Source: Bacillota bacterium (GTDB taxonomy: Bacteria > Bacillota > Limnochordia > DTU087). From it: a stretch of DNA of 38,942 nucleotides. The translations under genes and the position numbers were made by a program. The stretch spans positions 1 through 38,942 of the forward strand of contig JAAYRF010000047.1 in assembly GCA_012518905.1 (NCBI GenBank), given 5' to 3'. The notes beneath the pieces are model-generated. The model worked only from the letters and a program-made list of their open reading frames with translations. It was not told where the DNA came from and did no database searches. Below are positions 1-11,075 of this stretch, in pieces. Each line of letters opens with the position of its first letter. The first letter of the stretch is position 1.

Positions 1-9
1 GCAGAATCA

Positions 10-906
10 TCAAACCTTGGCACTGCTAACGGCTTTTCGCCGATCATCCCATTCTCTCCAGACAACCCATAGGGGGCCTGCCACAAAAATGGAGGAGTAG
101 GTCCCCACTAGAATGCCAAGCAAGAGGGCCAACACAAAGTCTTGAATGGTTGCACCACCGAAGAAAAAGAGAGCCAAAACAGCTAAAAGCGTTGTCAGAC
201 TGGTGTTAATCGAACGGGTCAACGTCTCATTGATGCTCTTGTTGGCCAGTTCTGCCCATGATTCCCGCTTCCTAAAGCTTATATTCTCTCTGATCTTATC
301 GAAAATGACGATGGTGTTGTTTACAGAGTAACCAACCACAGTCAATATGGAGGCGATAAAGGGACTGTTGATCTCCCTTGCCAACAAAGCAAACAAACCT
401 AAGACGACTATGGCATCATGGAGAACCGCTATAACGGCCACGACCGCAAATCTATACTCGAATCTAAAGGATAGATATATCAGCATCCCTATGGCAGCCA
501 ATAGTAAGGCCATAAGTGCCTGCCTTACCAACTCCTGGCCAACTACCGGTCCCACCATCTCTGTCCGTCGGGCTTCAACTTCGCCGAAATGGGCTCTCAG
601 TCCCGCATCTATGGCCTGAATCTGCTCATTGCTCAAGGTCTGGGAACGAATCAGTGCCGCCCGGTTGTTATCCGTGGGCTGGATGACACTTTTTGCCATG
701 TCTAGGCCCTCTATCTGCAAAGAACCTAGTACCTGCCGAACCTCGCCAGCGGTTACGGACCGCTCAAACCCACGCTCCATCAGGGTACCACCGGTAAAAT
801 CCACCCCCCAGTTAAGACCAGGCTTAATGAGAAGAATCAGCGATAGCACCACTAGGGCCAGGGAGATTCTGAAGGATATCTTGCGTTTTCCAACAAAGTC
901 CACCAT
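10..906 (-). CDS. secF: Protein translocase subunit SecF
   Basis: 298-aa ORF with SecF-like motifs (GVDFTGGTLME, SILTVVGYSVNNTIVIFDKIREN); its ATG overlaps the secD stop (TAATG). Confidence 0.96.
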   Translation of the reverse strand: MVDFVGKRKISFRISLALVVLSLILLIKPGLNWGVDFTGGTLMERGFERSVTAGEVRQVLGSLQIEGLDMAKSVIQPTDNNRAALIRSQTLSNEQIQAIDAGLRAHFGEVEARRTEMVGPVVGQELVRQALMALLLAAIGMLIYLSFRFEYRFAVVAVIAVLHDAIVVLGLFALLAREINSPFIASILTVVGYSVNNTIVIFDKIRENISFRKRESWAELANKSINETLTRSINTSLTTLLAVLALFFFGGATIQDFVLALLLGILVGTYSSIFVAGPLWVVWREWDDRRKAVSSAKV

Positions 907-2165
907 TACTGCAGCACCCCTTTCACTCCCAGGTGTCTCTCAAAAGCGCTGGGGTTAGCATCGACAATCATGTTGAGCATCAGCCTAGTTACCACAATAG
1001 CGGTAAACATGCTGGCCAGGATGCCAAGACTTAAGGTAACGGCAAATCCCTTAACAGGGCCGCTGCCATAGTAGAACAACACAACAGCGGTAAGCAAAGT
1101 AGTGATATTGGCATCAAAGATAGCCCGGAAAGCTCTGTCAAAACCAGCAGCCACCGCAGCTCGAACATGCTTGCCTGCTTTGAACTCTTCTCGAATCCGT
1201 TCAAAAATCAAAACGTTGGCGTCCACCGCCATACCAATCGATAGGATAAATCCAGCAATACCCGGTAAAGTCAAAGTAGCCCGCAGTCCTGCCATAGCTG
1301 CAAGGACGATTACTACATAGATGGCCAGTGCTATATCGGCTACCAGGCCTGGAAGGCGATAATAGGCCAGCATATAGAGGAAAACTAGAATAATACCAAT
1401 GATCCCAGCCCGTAGACTGCGAGAAATCGATTGCTGACCTAGAGTAGGTCCAACATTGCGGATCTCCATGACTTCCATGGGAACTGGTAATGAACCGGCT
1501 TTTAGCAACACTGCCAGGTTCTTAGCTTCGTCGATAGTGAACTGACCGGTAATCTGGCCCTTGCCTCCGGTAATGGGGCCTTGGACCACTGGATTGACCA
1601 AAATCTCCCCATCAAGGACATGGGGAATAGCTTGTCCTTGGTAAACTGTTGTCAGCTGGGCGAATTTTTTCGTCCCTTCCTTATTGAATTCGACTGCTAC
1701 CGAGGGACGACCAAACTGATCTCGGGACAACTGAGCATCGATGAGATCGGCACCGGTTAGCACTGTCTCTCCCAGAGGGTTCTTGATTTCTAGTTGGGCC
1801 GTCTTGCCGATGGTAGCAATGGCAGCTTGCTGATCATAGATCCCCGGGAGTTGGATAATGACTCTTCGGCCGCCTTGTCGCTGAATGATGGGCTCTGATA
1901 CTCCCATACCGTTGACCCGTCGCTCAACTACACTAACGACCCGCTGCATAGTCTCCTCTGTAATCTTTACACCCGGACTCTCCTGTGCTTGCATTACCAC
2001 ATGGACACCGCCCCGCAGGTCTAGGCCTAGATTCATAGGCACTCTATACAATACTACACCTGCCACAGCAACGATGACCACGAGGAGCAGCAAACGTATA
2101 CTGTCTCCACGTCGCATTCCCCGTTTATCCCCCTTCGTTATGCTCCGCAAAACGCACAAAATCAT
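906..2165 (-). CDS. secD: Protein translocase subunit SecD
   Basis: 419-aa ORF with GLDLRGGVHVVMQ and GFILSIGMAVDANVLIFERIREE. Likely start is the ATG at 2117 (MRRGDSIRLLLL), after a GGGG-rich stretch. Confidence 0.96.
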   Translation of the reverse strand: MILCVLRSITKGDKRGMRRGDSIRLLLLVVIVAVAGVVLYRVPMNLGLDLRGGVHVVMQAQESPGVKITEETMQRVVSVVERRVNGMGVSEPIIQRQGGRRVIIQLPGIYDQQAAIATIGKTAQLEIKNPLGETVLTGADLIDAQLSRDQFGRPSVAVEFNKEGTKKFAQLTTVYQGQAIPHVLDGEILVNPVVQGPITGGKGQITGQFTIDEAKNLAVLLKAGSLPVPMEVMEIRNVGPTLGQQSISRSLRAGIIGIILVFLYMLAYYRLPGLVADIALAIYVVIVLAAMAGLRATLTLPGIAGFILSIGMAVDANVLIFERIREEFKAGKHVRAAVAAGFDRAFRAIFDANITTLLTAVVLFYYGSGPVKGFAVTLSLGILASMFTAIVVTRLMLNMIVDANPSAFERHLGVKGVLQ

Positions 2166-2231
2166 TATAGATCTCGCCTAGATAACTTGTCAATTTGGGC
2201 GATACCAGCCGTTTAGCTCCCCATACATGGT

Positions 2232-2263
2232 AAAAACCCCGCAGGCACTGGCAAGCCCAGGGG
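2232..2263 (-). terminator. Probable Rho-independent terminator after secG
   Basis: On minus strand: CCCC-T-GGGC-loop-GCCT-GC-GGGG followed by TTTTTA, between secG and secD. Confidence 0.55.
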
Positions 2264-2327
2264 TCGTCTTCAAAAGACTATGCTACCTCCAAAGGCAACA
2301 GTTAGCAATACTGTGTCTCAAATGGGC

Positions 2328-2555
2328 TTAGATAAAGGTCAAAATTAGGGACATCGCCATAAAGGCAATGGCAAGGTATTTGGTAACCTGTTCCAAAGTA
2401 CGATCAATGCCTTTGATATTGCCAAAAAACATTTGAGCACTACCGCCAATAGAGCCTAGCCCTTCACCCTTACTCTCTTGCATCACTACGGCCACGATAA
2501 GGGCAATGGAGATGAGAAACTGAATAACCATGAGGACCGTTACCATTGACTCCAC
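2328..2555 (-). CDS. secG: Preprotein translocase subunit SecG
   Basis: Short hydrophobic ORF with VVMQESKGEGLGSIGG; strong SD GGAGGAGGT before the ATG at 2546. Confidence 0.92.
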   Translation of the reverse strand: MESMVTVLMVIQFLISIALIVAVVMQESKGEGLGSIGGSAQMFFGNIKGIDRTLEQVTKYLAIAFMAMSLILTFI

Positions 2556-2596
2556 CTCCTCCGCTACTGAGAAGCATTCACCTCATTGTAACATAC

Positions 2597-2656
2597 CACC
2601 GGGGAGACTGACAACCACCTGCCCAAACAAGCAAGGGCGCCATGTCTCCTCCGGTG
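2597..2656 (-). other. Intergenic hairpin between eno and secG
   Basis: Arms CACCGG(A)GGAGAC / GTCTCCCCGGTG: 12 bp with one bulged base, with an inner GCCC/GGGC stem. No U-tract follows. Confidence 0.6.
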
Positions 2657-2677
2657 TGCTAAAACAGCTCTTAGAAG

Positions 2678-3976
<1,299 letters not shown>

Positions 3977-4028
3977 CTATGTTTCTGATATCTGAAGCCT
4001 TAGCGTAAGCAAGGCTCTAGGTTCTCAT

Positions 4029-5579
4029 TTACCTCTTGCTGCTTTCAATGAGTGATTGTCCCGTCATCTCCGGCGGCGTATCTAGATCCAATAGGTCTAA
4101 CACCGTCGGAGCCAAGTCAGCCAAGATGCCGTCCCGCACTTTTAGATCCTTTCCGTCGGTAATCAGTACAACCGGCACAGGATTTAGCGTATGGGCAGTA
4201 TGGGGTTCACCGGTCTCATAATCCACCATCTGTTCGGCATTGCCATGATCAGCTGTCAGAACAATATATCCGCCCTGGGCCACCATGGCCGACACCACCT
4301 CTTCCACGGCTCGATCAACCGCTTCTACCGCCTGTATGGCTGCTGGAAGAATGCCGGTATGGCCTACCATATCACAGTTGGCGAAATTCAATACAATAAG
4401 GTCATATTCTCCTCGGTTGATGGCTGCCACTGCCTCAGCTGCTACCTCCGGTGCGCTCATCTTTGGCTGAAGATCATAAGTGGCAACTTTAGGTGATGGG
4501 ATAAGCTTCCGGTCCTCTCCAGGGAAATTGTGCTCATCGCCGCCGTTGAAGAAAAACGTTACGTGGGCGTATTTTTCCGTCTCGGCTATGCGCAGTTGCC
4601 GCCAACCAGCTTTCCCCACTACCTCTCCTAAGGTGTTCTTAAGATCTTGAGGCGGAAAGGCGTAAGGAGCCACTATGGTCTCATCATAACGGGTCATACA
4701 GACAAAGGTGATCTCCGGCCATTGAGCCCGAGTAAAGGCAGTAAAGTGTTCGTCGGTAAAAGCCCTGGTGATCTGCCGAGCGCGATCGGCCCGGAAATTG
4801 AAGAAAATCACCGAATCACCATCTGCGATCATCCCCAGTGGTCGACCTGAATTATTAGCGACCACAGTAGGGATAACAAACTCGTCGGTCTCACCCCGGT
4901 CGTAAGCCATCTGTACTGCCTCGACACCGTTCGCTGCCAAAAAGCCCTCACCGAATACCATAGCTTTATAGGCTTTCTCAGTCCTCTCCCACCGCTTATC
5001 TCTATCCATGGCGTAGTAGCGTCCGGAAACCGTAGCTACCTGGCCTACGCCGATGCGCTCTATCTCCTTTTCTAAGTCCTGCATGTACTCCAAAGCACTT
5101 GCAGGTGGCACATCTCGCCCATCGAGAAAAGCATGAATGTACACCTGTCTAATACCCATCTCGACGGCCATCTCCAACAGAGCATAAAGATGGGAAGAAT
5201 GGCTATGCACTCCACCCGGAGATAGTAAGCCCATCAAGTGCAAAGCAGTTCCCTTGTCTCGGCAAGCGGTCATGGCTTTGACCAGCCACTCATTCGTATG
5301 GAAACTCTTTTCCCGCACCGCCTTACTAATTCGCGCGACATCCTGGTAGACAATGCGACCGGCACCGATGTTCAAATGCCCTACATTTGAATCACCCATC
5401 TGACCTTCCATCAGGCCTACTGCTTCACCAGAAGCCACCAAGCGTGCCGTAGGGTAGCTCATCCATAACTTGTCGAGGAATGGCGTATTGGCTAGTTTTA
5501 TCGCGTTAGCCTCTTGATTTTCATTGATCCCGAAACCATCTAAGATCAGCAGACAGACAGGGTGTTTTGCCCTTGCCAC
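4029..5579 (-). CDS. gpmI: 2,3-bisphosphoglycerate-independent phosphoglycerate mutase
   Basis: 516 aa; LLILDGFG, MEGQMGDSNVGHLNIGAGR, HAFLDGRDVPP, TADHGNAE. GTG start with SD AGGAGG 7 nt upstream. Confidence 0.98.
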   Translation of the reverse strand: MARAKHPVCLLILDGFGINENQEANAIKLANTPFLDKLWMSYPTARLVASGEAVGLMEGQMGDSNVGHLNIGAGRIVYQDVARISKAVREKSFHTNEWLVKAMTACRDKGTALHLMGLLSPGGVHSHSSHLYALLEMAVEMGIRQVYIHAFLDGRDVPPASALEYMQDLEKEIERIGVGQVATVSGRYYAMDRDKRWERTEKAYKAMVFGEGFLAANGVEAVQMAYDRGETDEFVIPTVVANNSGRPLGMIADGDSVIFFNFRADRARQITRAFTDEHFTAFTRAQWPEITFVCMTRYDETIVAPYAFPPQDLKNTLGEVVGKAGWRQLRIAETEKYAHVTFFFNGGDEHNFPGEDRKLIPSPKVATYDLQPKMSAPEVAAEAVAAINRGEYDLIVLNFANCDMVGHTGILPAAIQAVEAVDRAVEEVVSAMVAQGGYIVLTADHGNAEQMVDYETGEPHTAHTLNPVPVVLITDGKDLKVRDGILADLAPTVLDLLDLDTPPEMTGQSLIESSKR

Positions 5580-5612
5580 TAAGCATCCTCCTTTGCACCG
5601 GATTTCCTGGCT

Positions 5613-6368
5613 TCAATCGTCATAGCGTACAATCCGGGCAAATGACACTGCGTCAAGACTAGCTCCCCCGACCAAAGCCCCGTCAATCTCTGGTTGCCCC
5701 ATCAATTCCGCCATGTTGCCTGGTTTGACACTGCCACCATATTGAATCCGCATGGCTGCAGCGGTAGCATTACCATAGATCCCCGCCAACGTCTCACGTA
5801 TGACCTTGATGACCCGGTTGGCCTCCTCCGCCGTAGCCGTCTTGCCGGTTCCAATGGCCCACACAGGTTCATAGGCAACCACTATTTCCTTGGCGTAGCC
5901 TTCAGCAATCCCCTTAAAGCCCTGCTCGATCTGGCTTTTCACCAAGGATTCTGTGATGCCGGCCTCCCTTTGTTCTAAGGTTTCTCCTACACAAACTATG
6001 GGCAGCAGGCCGTGATCCAGCGCAGCCTGCATCTTTCTGTTTACCATTTCATCGGTCTCGCCGAAATACTGACGTCGCTCCGAATGGCCGATAATCACAT
6101 ACTTTACGCCTAAGGCCTTAAGCATTGGTGGTGCAACCTCACCAGTATAGGCACCACTTATCTCGTAGAAGACGTTCTGTGCGCCCAAGGAAAGCTTCGT
6201 TCCCCGAATGGCCTCCCCTACAGCAGGTAGTGCAGTAAAGGGGGGACAGAGAACTACTTCCCGGTCATCTAGTTTACCGAGGCGAGGGATCAGATCGCGA
6301 CACAAGGCAACGGCTTCCTCCGGCAATTTATGCATTTTCCAGTTACCTGCAATGATTGGAACTCTCAA
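5613..6368 (-). CDS. tpiA: Triosephosphate isomerase
   Basis: 251 aa; AGNWKMHK, VIIGHSERRQYFGE, VAYEPVWAIGTGKTAT. TTG start behind GGAGG. Confidence 0.98.
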   Translation of the reverse strand: MRVPIIAGNWKMHKLPEEAVALCRDLIPRLGKLDDREVVLCPPFTALPAVGEAIRGTKLSLGAQNVFYEISGAYTGEVAPPMLKALGVKYVIIGHSERRQYFGETDEMVNRKMQAALDHGLLPIVCVGETLEQREAGITESLVKSQIEQGFKGIAEGYAKEIVVAYEPVWAIGTGKTATAEEANRVIKVIRETLAGIYGNATAAAMRIQYGGSVKPGNMAELMGQPEIDGALVGGASLDAVSFARIVRYDD

Positions 6369-6386
6369 AACTCAATCGCCTCCGGT

Positions 6387-7571
6387 TTATCTATCGTTCA
6401 GAGCCTCAACTCCAGGCAATGCCTTTCCTTCGAGAAACTCCAAAGATGCCCCTCCGCCTGTGGACACATGGGTCATCTTGCTCGCCAAGTTAGCTTGTTC
6501 TACGGCGGCGGCGGAATCGCCTCCCCCGATAATAGTAATCGCATCGCTATTGGCCATGGCCTCTGCAATCGCGTTGGTACCCTTAGCAAAAGCCGGCATC
6601 TCGAAAACGCCCATGGGGCCATTCCAAACAACGGTCTTGGCTGTTTGGATTTCCCCTGCAAACAACTCTATAGTTCTTGGTCCAATATCCAATCCCTGCC
6701 ATCCGGCTCGCATCTTGTCAGCATCCACAACTTCGTGTTTAGCGTCAGCCGCGAAAGCATCGGCAATGACCACATCTACGGGCAGAAGGAATTTAACGCC
6801 CAGCTGTTTAGCCTCATCCATCAAATCCAGAGCCAGCTGAAGACTCTCGCTATCGAGCAATGAATTGCCGATCTCGTATCCTTGAGCCTTTAGGAATGTA
6901 TACGCCATTCCGCCCCCGATAACTAATGTATTGACCTTCTGCATGAGGTTGCTGATGACTCCGATTTTGTCTGCAACTTTAGCGCCTCCTAAAATAGCGA
7001 CAAAGGGGCGCTCGGGGTTCTGTAGGGCTTTACCCATAGTCTCGATTTCCTTCTGCAAAAGAAAGCCAGCTACTGCCGGCAAGTACTGCGCAATGCCGGC
7101 TGTGGACGCGTGAGCCCGGTGGGCTGCACCAAACGCGTCATTGACATATATGTCCGCCAGTGCCGCCAACCCCTTGGCGAACTCCGGATCGTTTTTCTCC
7201 TCCCCCGGATGGAAGCGCACATTTTCCAGAAGGAGAATGTCTCCATCTTGAAGAGCATCGGCAGCCTCCATGGGCTCAGCACCAATGCAGTCATCTACCT
7301 TTGTGATCTCTTGGCCGAGCAATTCAGCCAGCCTTTGAGCGACTGGATCGAGCCGATACTTTTCCCCAGGTCTACCTTTGGGCCTGCCTAGATGGGAAGC
7401 CAAGATCACCCTGGCACCTTGGTCAGCAAGATACTGGATTGTGGGCAAGGCTGCTCTAATGCGCTTGTCATCAGTTATGTTGCCCGCCTCATCCATGGGA
7501 ACATTAAAGTCCACCCGCACAAATACCCGTTTGCCCTTCACATTGATATCTTTCACCGTGCGTTTGTTCAT
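6387..7571 (-). CDS. pgk: Phosphoglycerate kinase
   Basis: 394 aa; [52 protein letters not shown]. Confidence 0.98.
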   Translation of the reverse strand: MNKRTVKDINVKGKRVFVRVDFNVPMDEAGNITDDKRIRAALPTIQYLADQGARVILASHLGRPKGRPGEKYRLDPVAQRLAELLGQEITKVDDCIGAEPMEAADALQDGDILLLENVRFHPGEEKNDPEFAKGLAALADIYVNDAFGAAHRAHASTAGIAQYLPAVAGFLLQKEIETMGKALQNPERPFVAILGGAKVADKIGVISNLMQKVNTLVIGGGMAYTFLKAQGYEIGNSLLDSESLQLALDLMDEAKQLGVKFLLPVDVVIADAFAADAKHEVVDADKMRAGWQGLDIGPRTIELFAGEIQTAKTVVWNGPMGVFEMPAFAKGTNAIAEAMANSDAITIIGGGDSAAAVEQANLASKMTHVSTGGGASLEFLEGKALPGVEALNDR

Positions 7572-7622
7572 CCTAATCCCCCCGATCTAGTCTGCCTTGC
7601 ACTGAGTATCAAGCAGAAAATC

Positions 7623-7651
7623 CCCCGGCTGAACTCTCGGCCCAGCCGGGG
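7623..7651 (-). other. Intergenic hairpin between gap and pgk
   Basis: Perfect 9-bp stem CCCCGGCTG/CAGCCGGGG; a short ATTTTC follows on the minus strand. Confidence 0.65.
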
Positions 7652-7665
7652 TAGCGTTTATCGTC

Positions 7666-8706
<1,041 letters not shown>

Positions 8707-8723
8707 CTACTTTATGACAATAG

Positions 8724-8769
8724 CCCCTGGCACCTGCCTCTAGCAGTGCGAGGAAGGCCAAATCAGGGG
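8724..8769 (-). other. Intergenic stem-loop between cggR and gap
   Basis: CCCCTG/CAGGGG outer arms with an inner GCAC(C)TGC/GCAGTGC stem (plus-strand orientation). Confidence 0.55.
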
Positions 8770-8772
8770 TCC

Positions 8773-9882
8773 TTAAAAGCTCCCCCACACTCGGTTAGGC
8801 TCCTCAGCTCCCGCATCACTCCCCTCCAGGCTAGCCATCATCAGTCGGGCAGCACCTTCATCGGTGATGCAAACATGCTGGTAGCGATTGGACATGACAG
8901 CTAGGGCCGCTGCTGCCTTGCTGCGGCCTCCCCCTACAGCTACAACCTTACCGATATTGGGCAAATCTTCCATTCGTAAGCCAACACTGCTTGTGGTGTA
9001 GACAATGTCTCCGCTGTGATTGAAGTAATAACCGAAAGCCTCTCCCACGGCTTGCTTTTCCCGCAGAACACTGAGATCTTTTTCAGCCAATCCCCTGCGC
9101 TTAGCCATTTCCTCCGCTGTCCCGATACCGTGCAGGACCATATCCGTCTCTTTGATCAAATCTAGCATTTCCTTAATCTTTGGATCCCCACACAGGGAGG
9201 CAATTACATCTTCTCCCACATCGTCGGGAACATGCAACAGCCGATAGGTGCCGCCAAGTCGCTCTGCTATATTAGCCGCCACAGTATTGGCCTGTTTCTC
9301 TACCTCTTCACCGAGGCCTCCCCGGGCCGGCACCACCATCACTTCCCGTTTCTCACCGGAGGCAGGGAAACTCCTGGCCACTTCGGCTAAGGTAGTTCCA
9401 CCGGTTACAGCTAGAACGTCTCCATCCTTCAAAACAGCCTTCAGATACTTGGCCGTGGCTTTGGCCATCTCTTTCTTAACAGTCTCGTCTTCATCAGAAT
9501 CCCCGGGTACTATGATAACTTGCTGCAAACCCAAAAGACGGGCCAGGCGTCGCTCTAGATCCGACAAACCTCTGAGCTCTCGGACGTATTCCTTCAAATC
9601 ACCCAAAAGGCGCTCCCCGGCAGGAGTGACCTCCATTCCGGCAGGATTAGATATAAGCAACCCCTGCTCTCTTAAGAGCTCGATTTCATTGCGTACGGTA
9701 CGTTCCGGTAAGCGCAAACGGGCTGCCAAAGCCCGTCGGCCTACGGGCTGAACGAAATAGATGTTTCGTAGAATAATGTATCGCTTCTCCACAAGCTCGG
9801 CGATTTCCGGCGCAATTTTCCTTATGATCTCCAAGTTCACCATATAGAAGCGAGCAAGGCTCGCAGCCCCCCTGTGTTCCAT
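8773..9882 (-). CDS. cggR: Central glycolytic genes regulator CggR (SorC family)
   Basis: N-terminal wHTH (PVGRRALAARLRLPERTVRNEIELLREQGLL), C-terminal SorC sugar-binding domain; located directly upstream of gap. Likely start ATG at 9843 (MVNLEIIRK). Confidence 0.93.
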   Translation of the reverse strand: MEHRGAASLARFYMVNLEIIRKIAPEIAELVEKRYIILRNIYFVQPVGRRALAARLRLPERTVRNEIELLREQGLLISNPAGMEVTPAGERLLGDLKEYVRELRGLSDLERRLARLLGLQQVIIVPGDSDEDETVKKEMAKATAKYLKAVLKDGDVLAVTGGTTLAEVARSFPASGEKREVMVVPARGGLGEEVEKQANTVAANIAERLGGTYRLLHVPDDVGEDVIASLCGDPKIKEMLDLIKETDMVLHGIGTAEEMAKRRGLAEKDLSVLREKQAVGEAFGYYFNHSGDIVYTTSSVGLRMEDLPNIGKVVAVGGGRSKAAAALAVMSNRYQHVCITDEGAARLMMASLEGSDAGAEEPNRVWGSF

Positions 9883-9968
9883 ATTACTGCCATGGCAGTG
9901 TTAGTGTTGGCCAATAGAGCGACATAATGTATTCAAGACTACCGGCTAGGTGATGGAGCCGCCTTGGG

Positions 9969-10004
9969 GTCTGATATTGTCCCGCCCCAACACATTCTGT
10001 CCCA
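9969..10004 (-). promoter_or_regulatory. Putative CggR operator
   Basis: Minus strand reads TGGGAC-N6-TGTT-N4-CGGGAC-N6-AGAC. It has the 20-bp repeat period of the B. subtilis consensus CGGGAC-N6-TGTC-N4-CGGGAC-N6-TGTC, with 16/20 fixed positions matching. Confidence 0.75.
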
Positions 10005-10101
10005 CTGGTGGCAAAAAAAGAGAGACCGTGTACGATTAATATATTCGAGTCAGCAAACCAAAGTCCTCCAGATCCTAGACAACTTCTTCAGAAGTTTACA
10101 G

Positions 10102-11055
10102 TTAGTCTTCCCCCCGCAGATCGTCCGCGATCCTGTCTATTTTCCGCAAACGATGGTTTACCCCTGACTTGCTCAACGGTGGATCTAGAAGCGTGCCTAG
10201 TTCCTTAAGGCTTGCATAGGGGTACTGCAGCCGAAATAGGGCAATTTCCTGGAGCTCTGGGGCTAGTGAATCCATGCCTTTCGTTTCAGCAATCAGTCTG
10301 ATATTCTCCACTTGCCGCAAAGAGGCGTCAAGGGTCTTATCCATATTGGCAGTTTCACAGTTGACTAGACGATTGGCCTGGTTCCGCATCTCCTTCAACA
10401 CACGGATACTCTCGAGTTTGAGCAGAGCAGTATGGGCCCCCAGCAAACTGAGAAGTTGACCAATCAACCCCGCGTCTTTTAAATAGACGGTGACATGTCG
10501 CTTACGCTGCACCACGCCCGGAGATATGCCAAATGTCTCCATACAGCTCTGCACCAGGGCTGCTTGTTGAAATGTATCAGTCACTATCTCCAAATGGTAA
10601 TTCTTATTGGGGTTGGTAGCAGAGCCTCTGCCTAGATATATACCTCTGAGAAAAGCCCTCCGGCAGCAGGCTCTTCCCCATCGGCCCCGCAAATACCGGC
10701 GCTGAACACCCTCAAGACTCTTGGTAATCCTCACCAGGCCCGGCTGTTGGGGTATTCTCACCACATAGATATGGTGCTTATTAAATTGGGCCCGTCGGCG
10801 GACTTTGATCTCTAGATACGGCTGATACAACTGCTTAAAGAGAGTATAAACCTTCCGGGCCGCGGCGGCCTGGCCGGCTACCACCTCATATCCATCAGCT
10901 ACTATGAGCCCGTCAACATAGGCCAAACCTGCCAATTCAGCCAGTTGGCAGCACCGGCGTTCTGGCATGATGCGGGCTAATTCATCTCTAATGCCTCGGG
11001 AAAATCCCATTTCCGCGTGGGAGATGCCCCACTTCCCCCTCTCTTTCTCATACAA
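10102..11055 (-). CDS. whiA: WhiA family DNA-binding regulator
   Basis: CCRRAFLRGIYLGRGSATNPNKNYHLEI, RNQANRLVNCETANMDKTLDASLRQVENI, SKSGVNHRLRKIDRIAD. Likely start ATG at 11010 (MGFSRGIRDELARI); the listed upstream start is a TTG. Confidence 0.95.
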   Translation of the reverse strand: MYEKERGKWGISHAEMGFSRGIRDELARIMPERRCCQLAELAGLAYVDGLIVADGYEVVAGQAAAARKVYTLFKQLYQPYLEIKVRRRAQFNKHHIYVVRIPQQPGLVRITKSLEGVQRRYLRGRWGRACCRRAFLRGIYLGRGSATNPNKNYHLEIVTDTFQQAALVQSCMETFGISPGVVQRKRHVTVYLKDAGLIGQLLSLLGAHTALLKLESIRVLKEMRNQANRLVNCETANMDKTLDASLRQVENIRLIAETKGMDSLAPELQEIALFRLQYPYASLKELGTLLDPPLSKSGVNHRLRKIDRIADDLRGED

Positions 11056-11075
11056 CCTGGGGCTCAGGCATTCCT

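Noticed and set aside
10021-10060. cggR promoter with TATATT/TATTAA as -10
   Set aside because: AT-rich -10-like sequence is present upstream of the operator, but no convincing -35 at 16-18 bp spacing.
10081-10096. AACTTCT-TC-AGAAGTT hairpin after whiA as a terminator
   Set aside because: Loop of only 2 nt and no U-tract on the minus strand; not enough to call a terminator.
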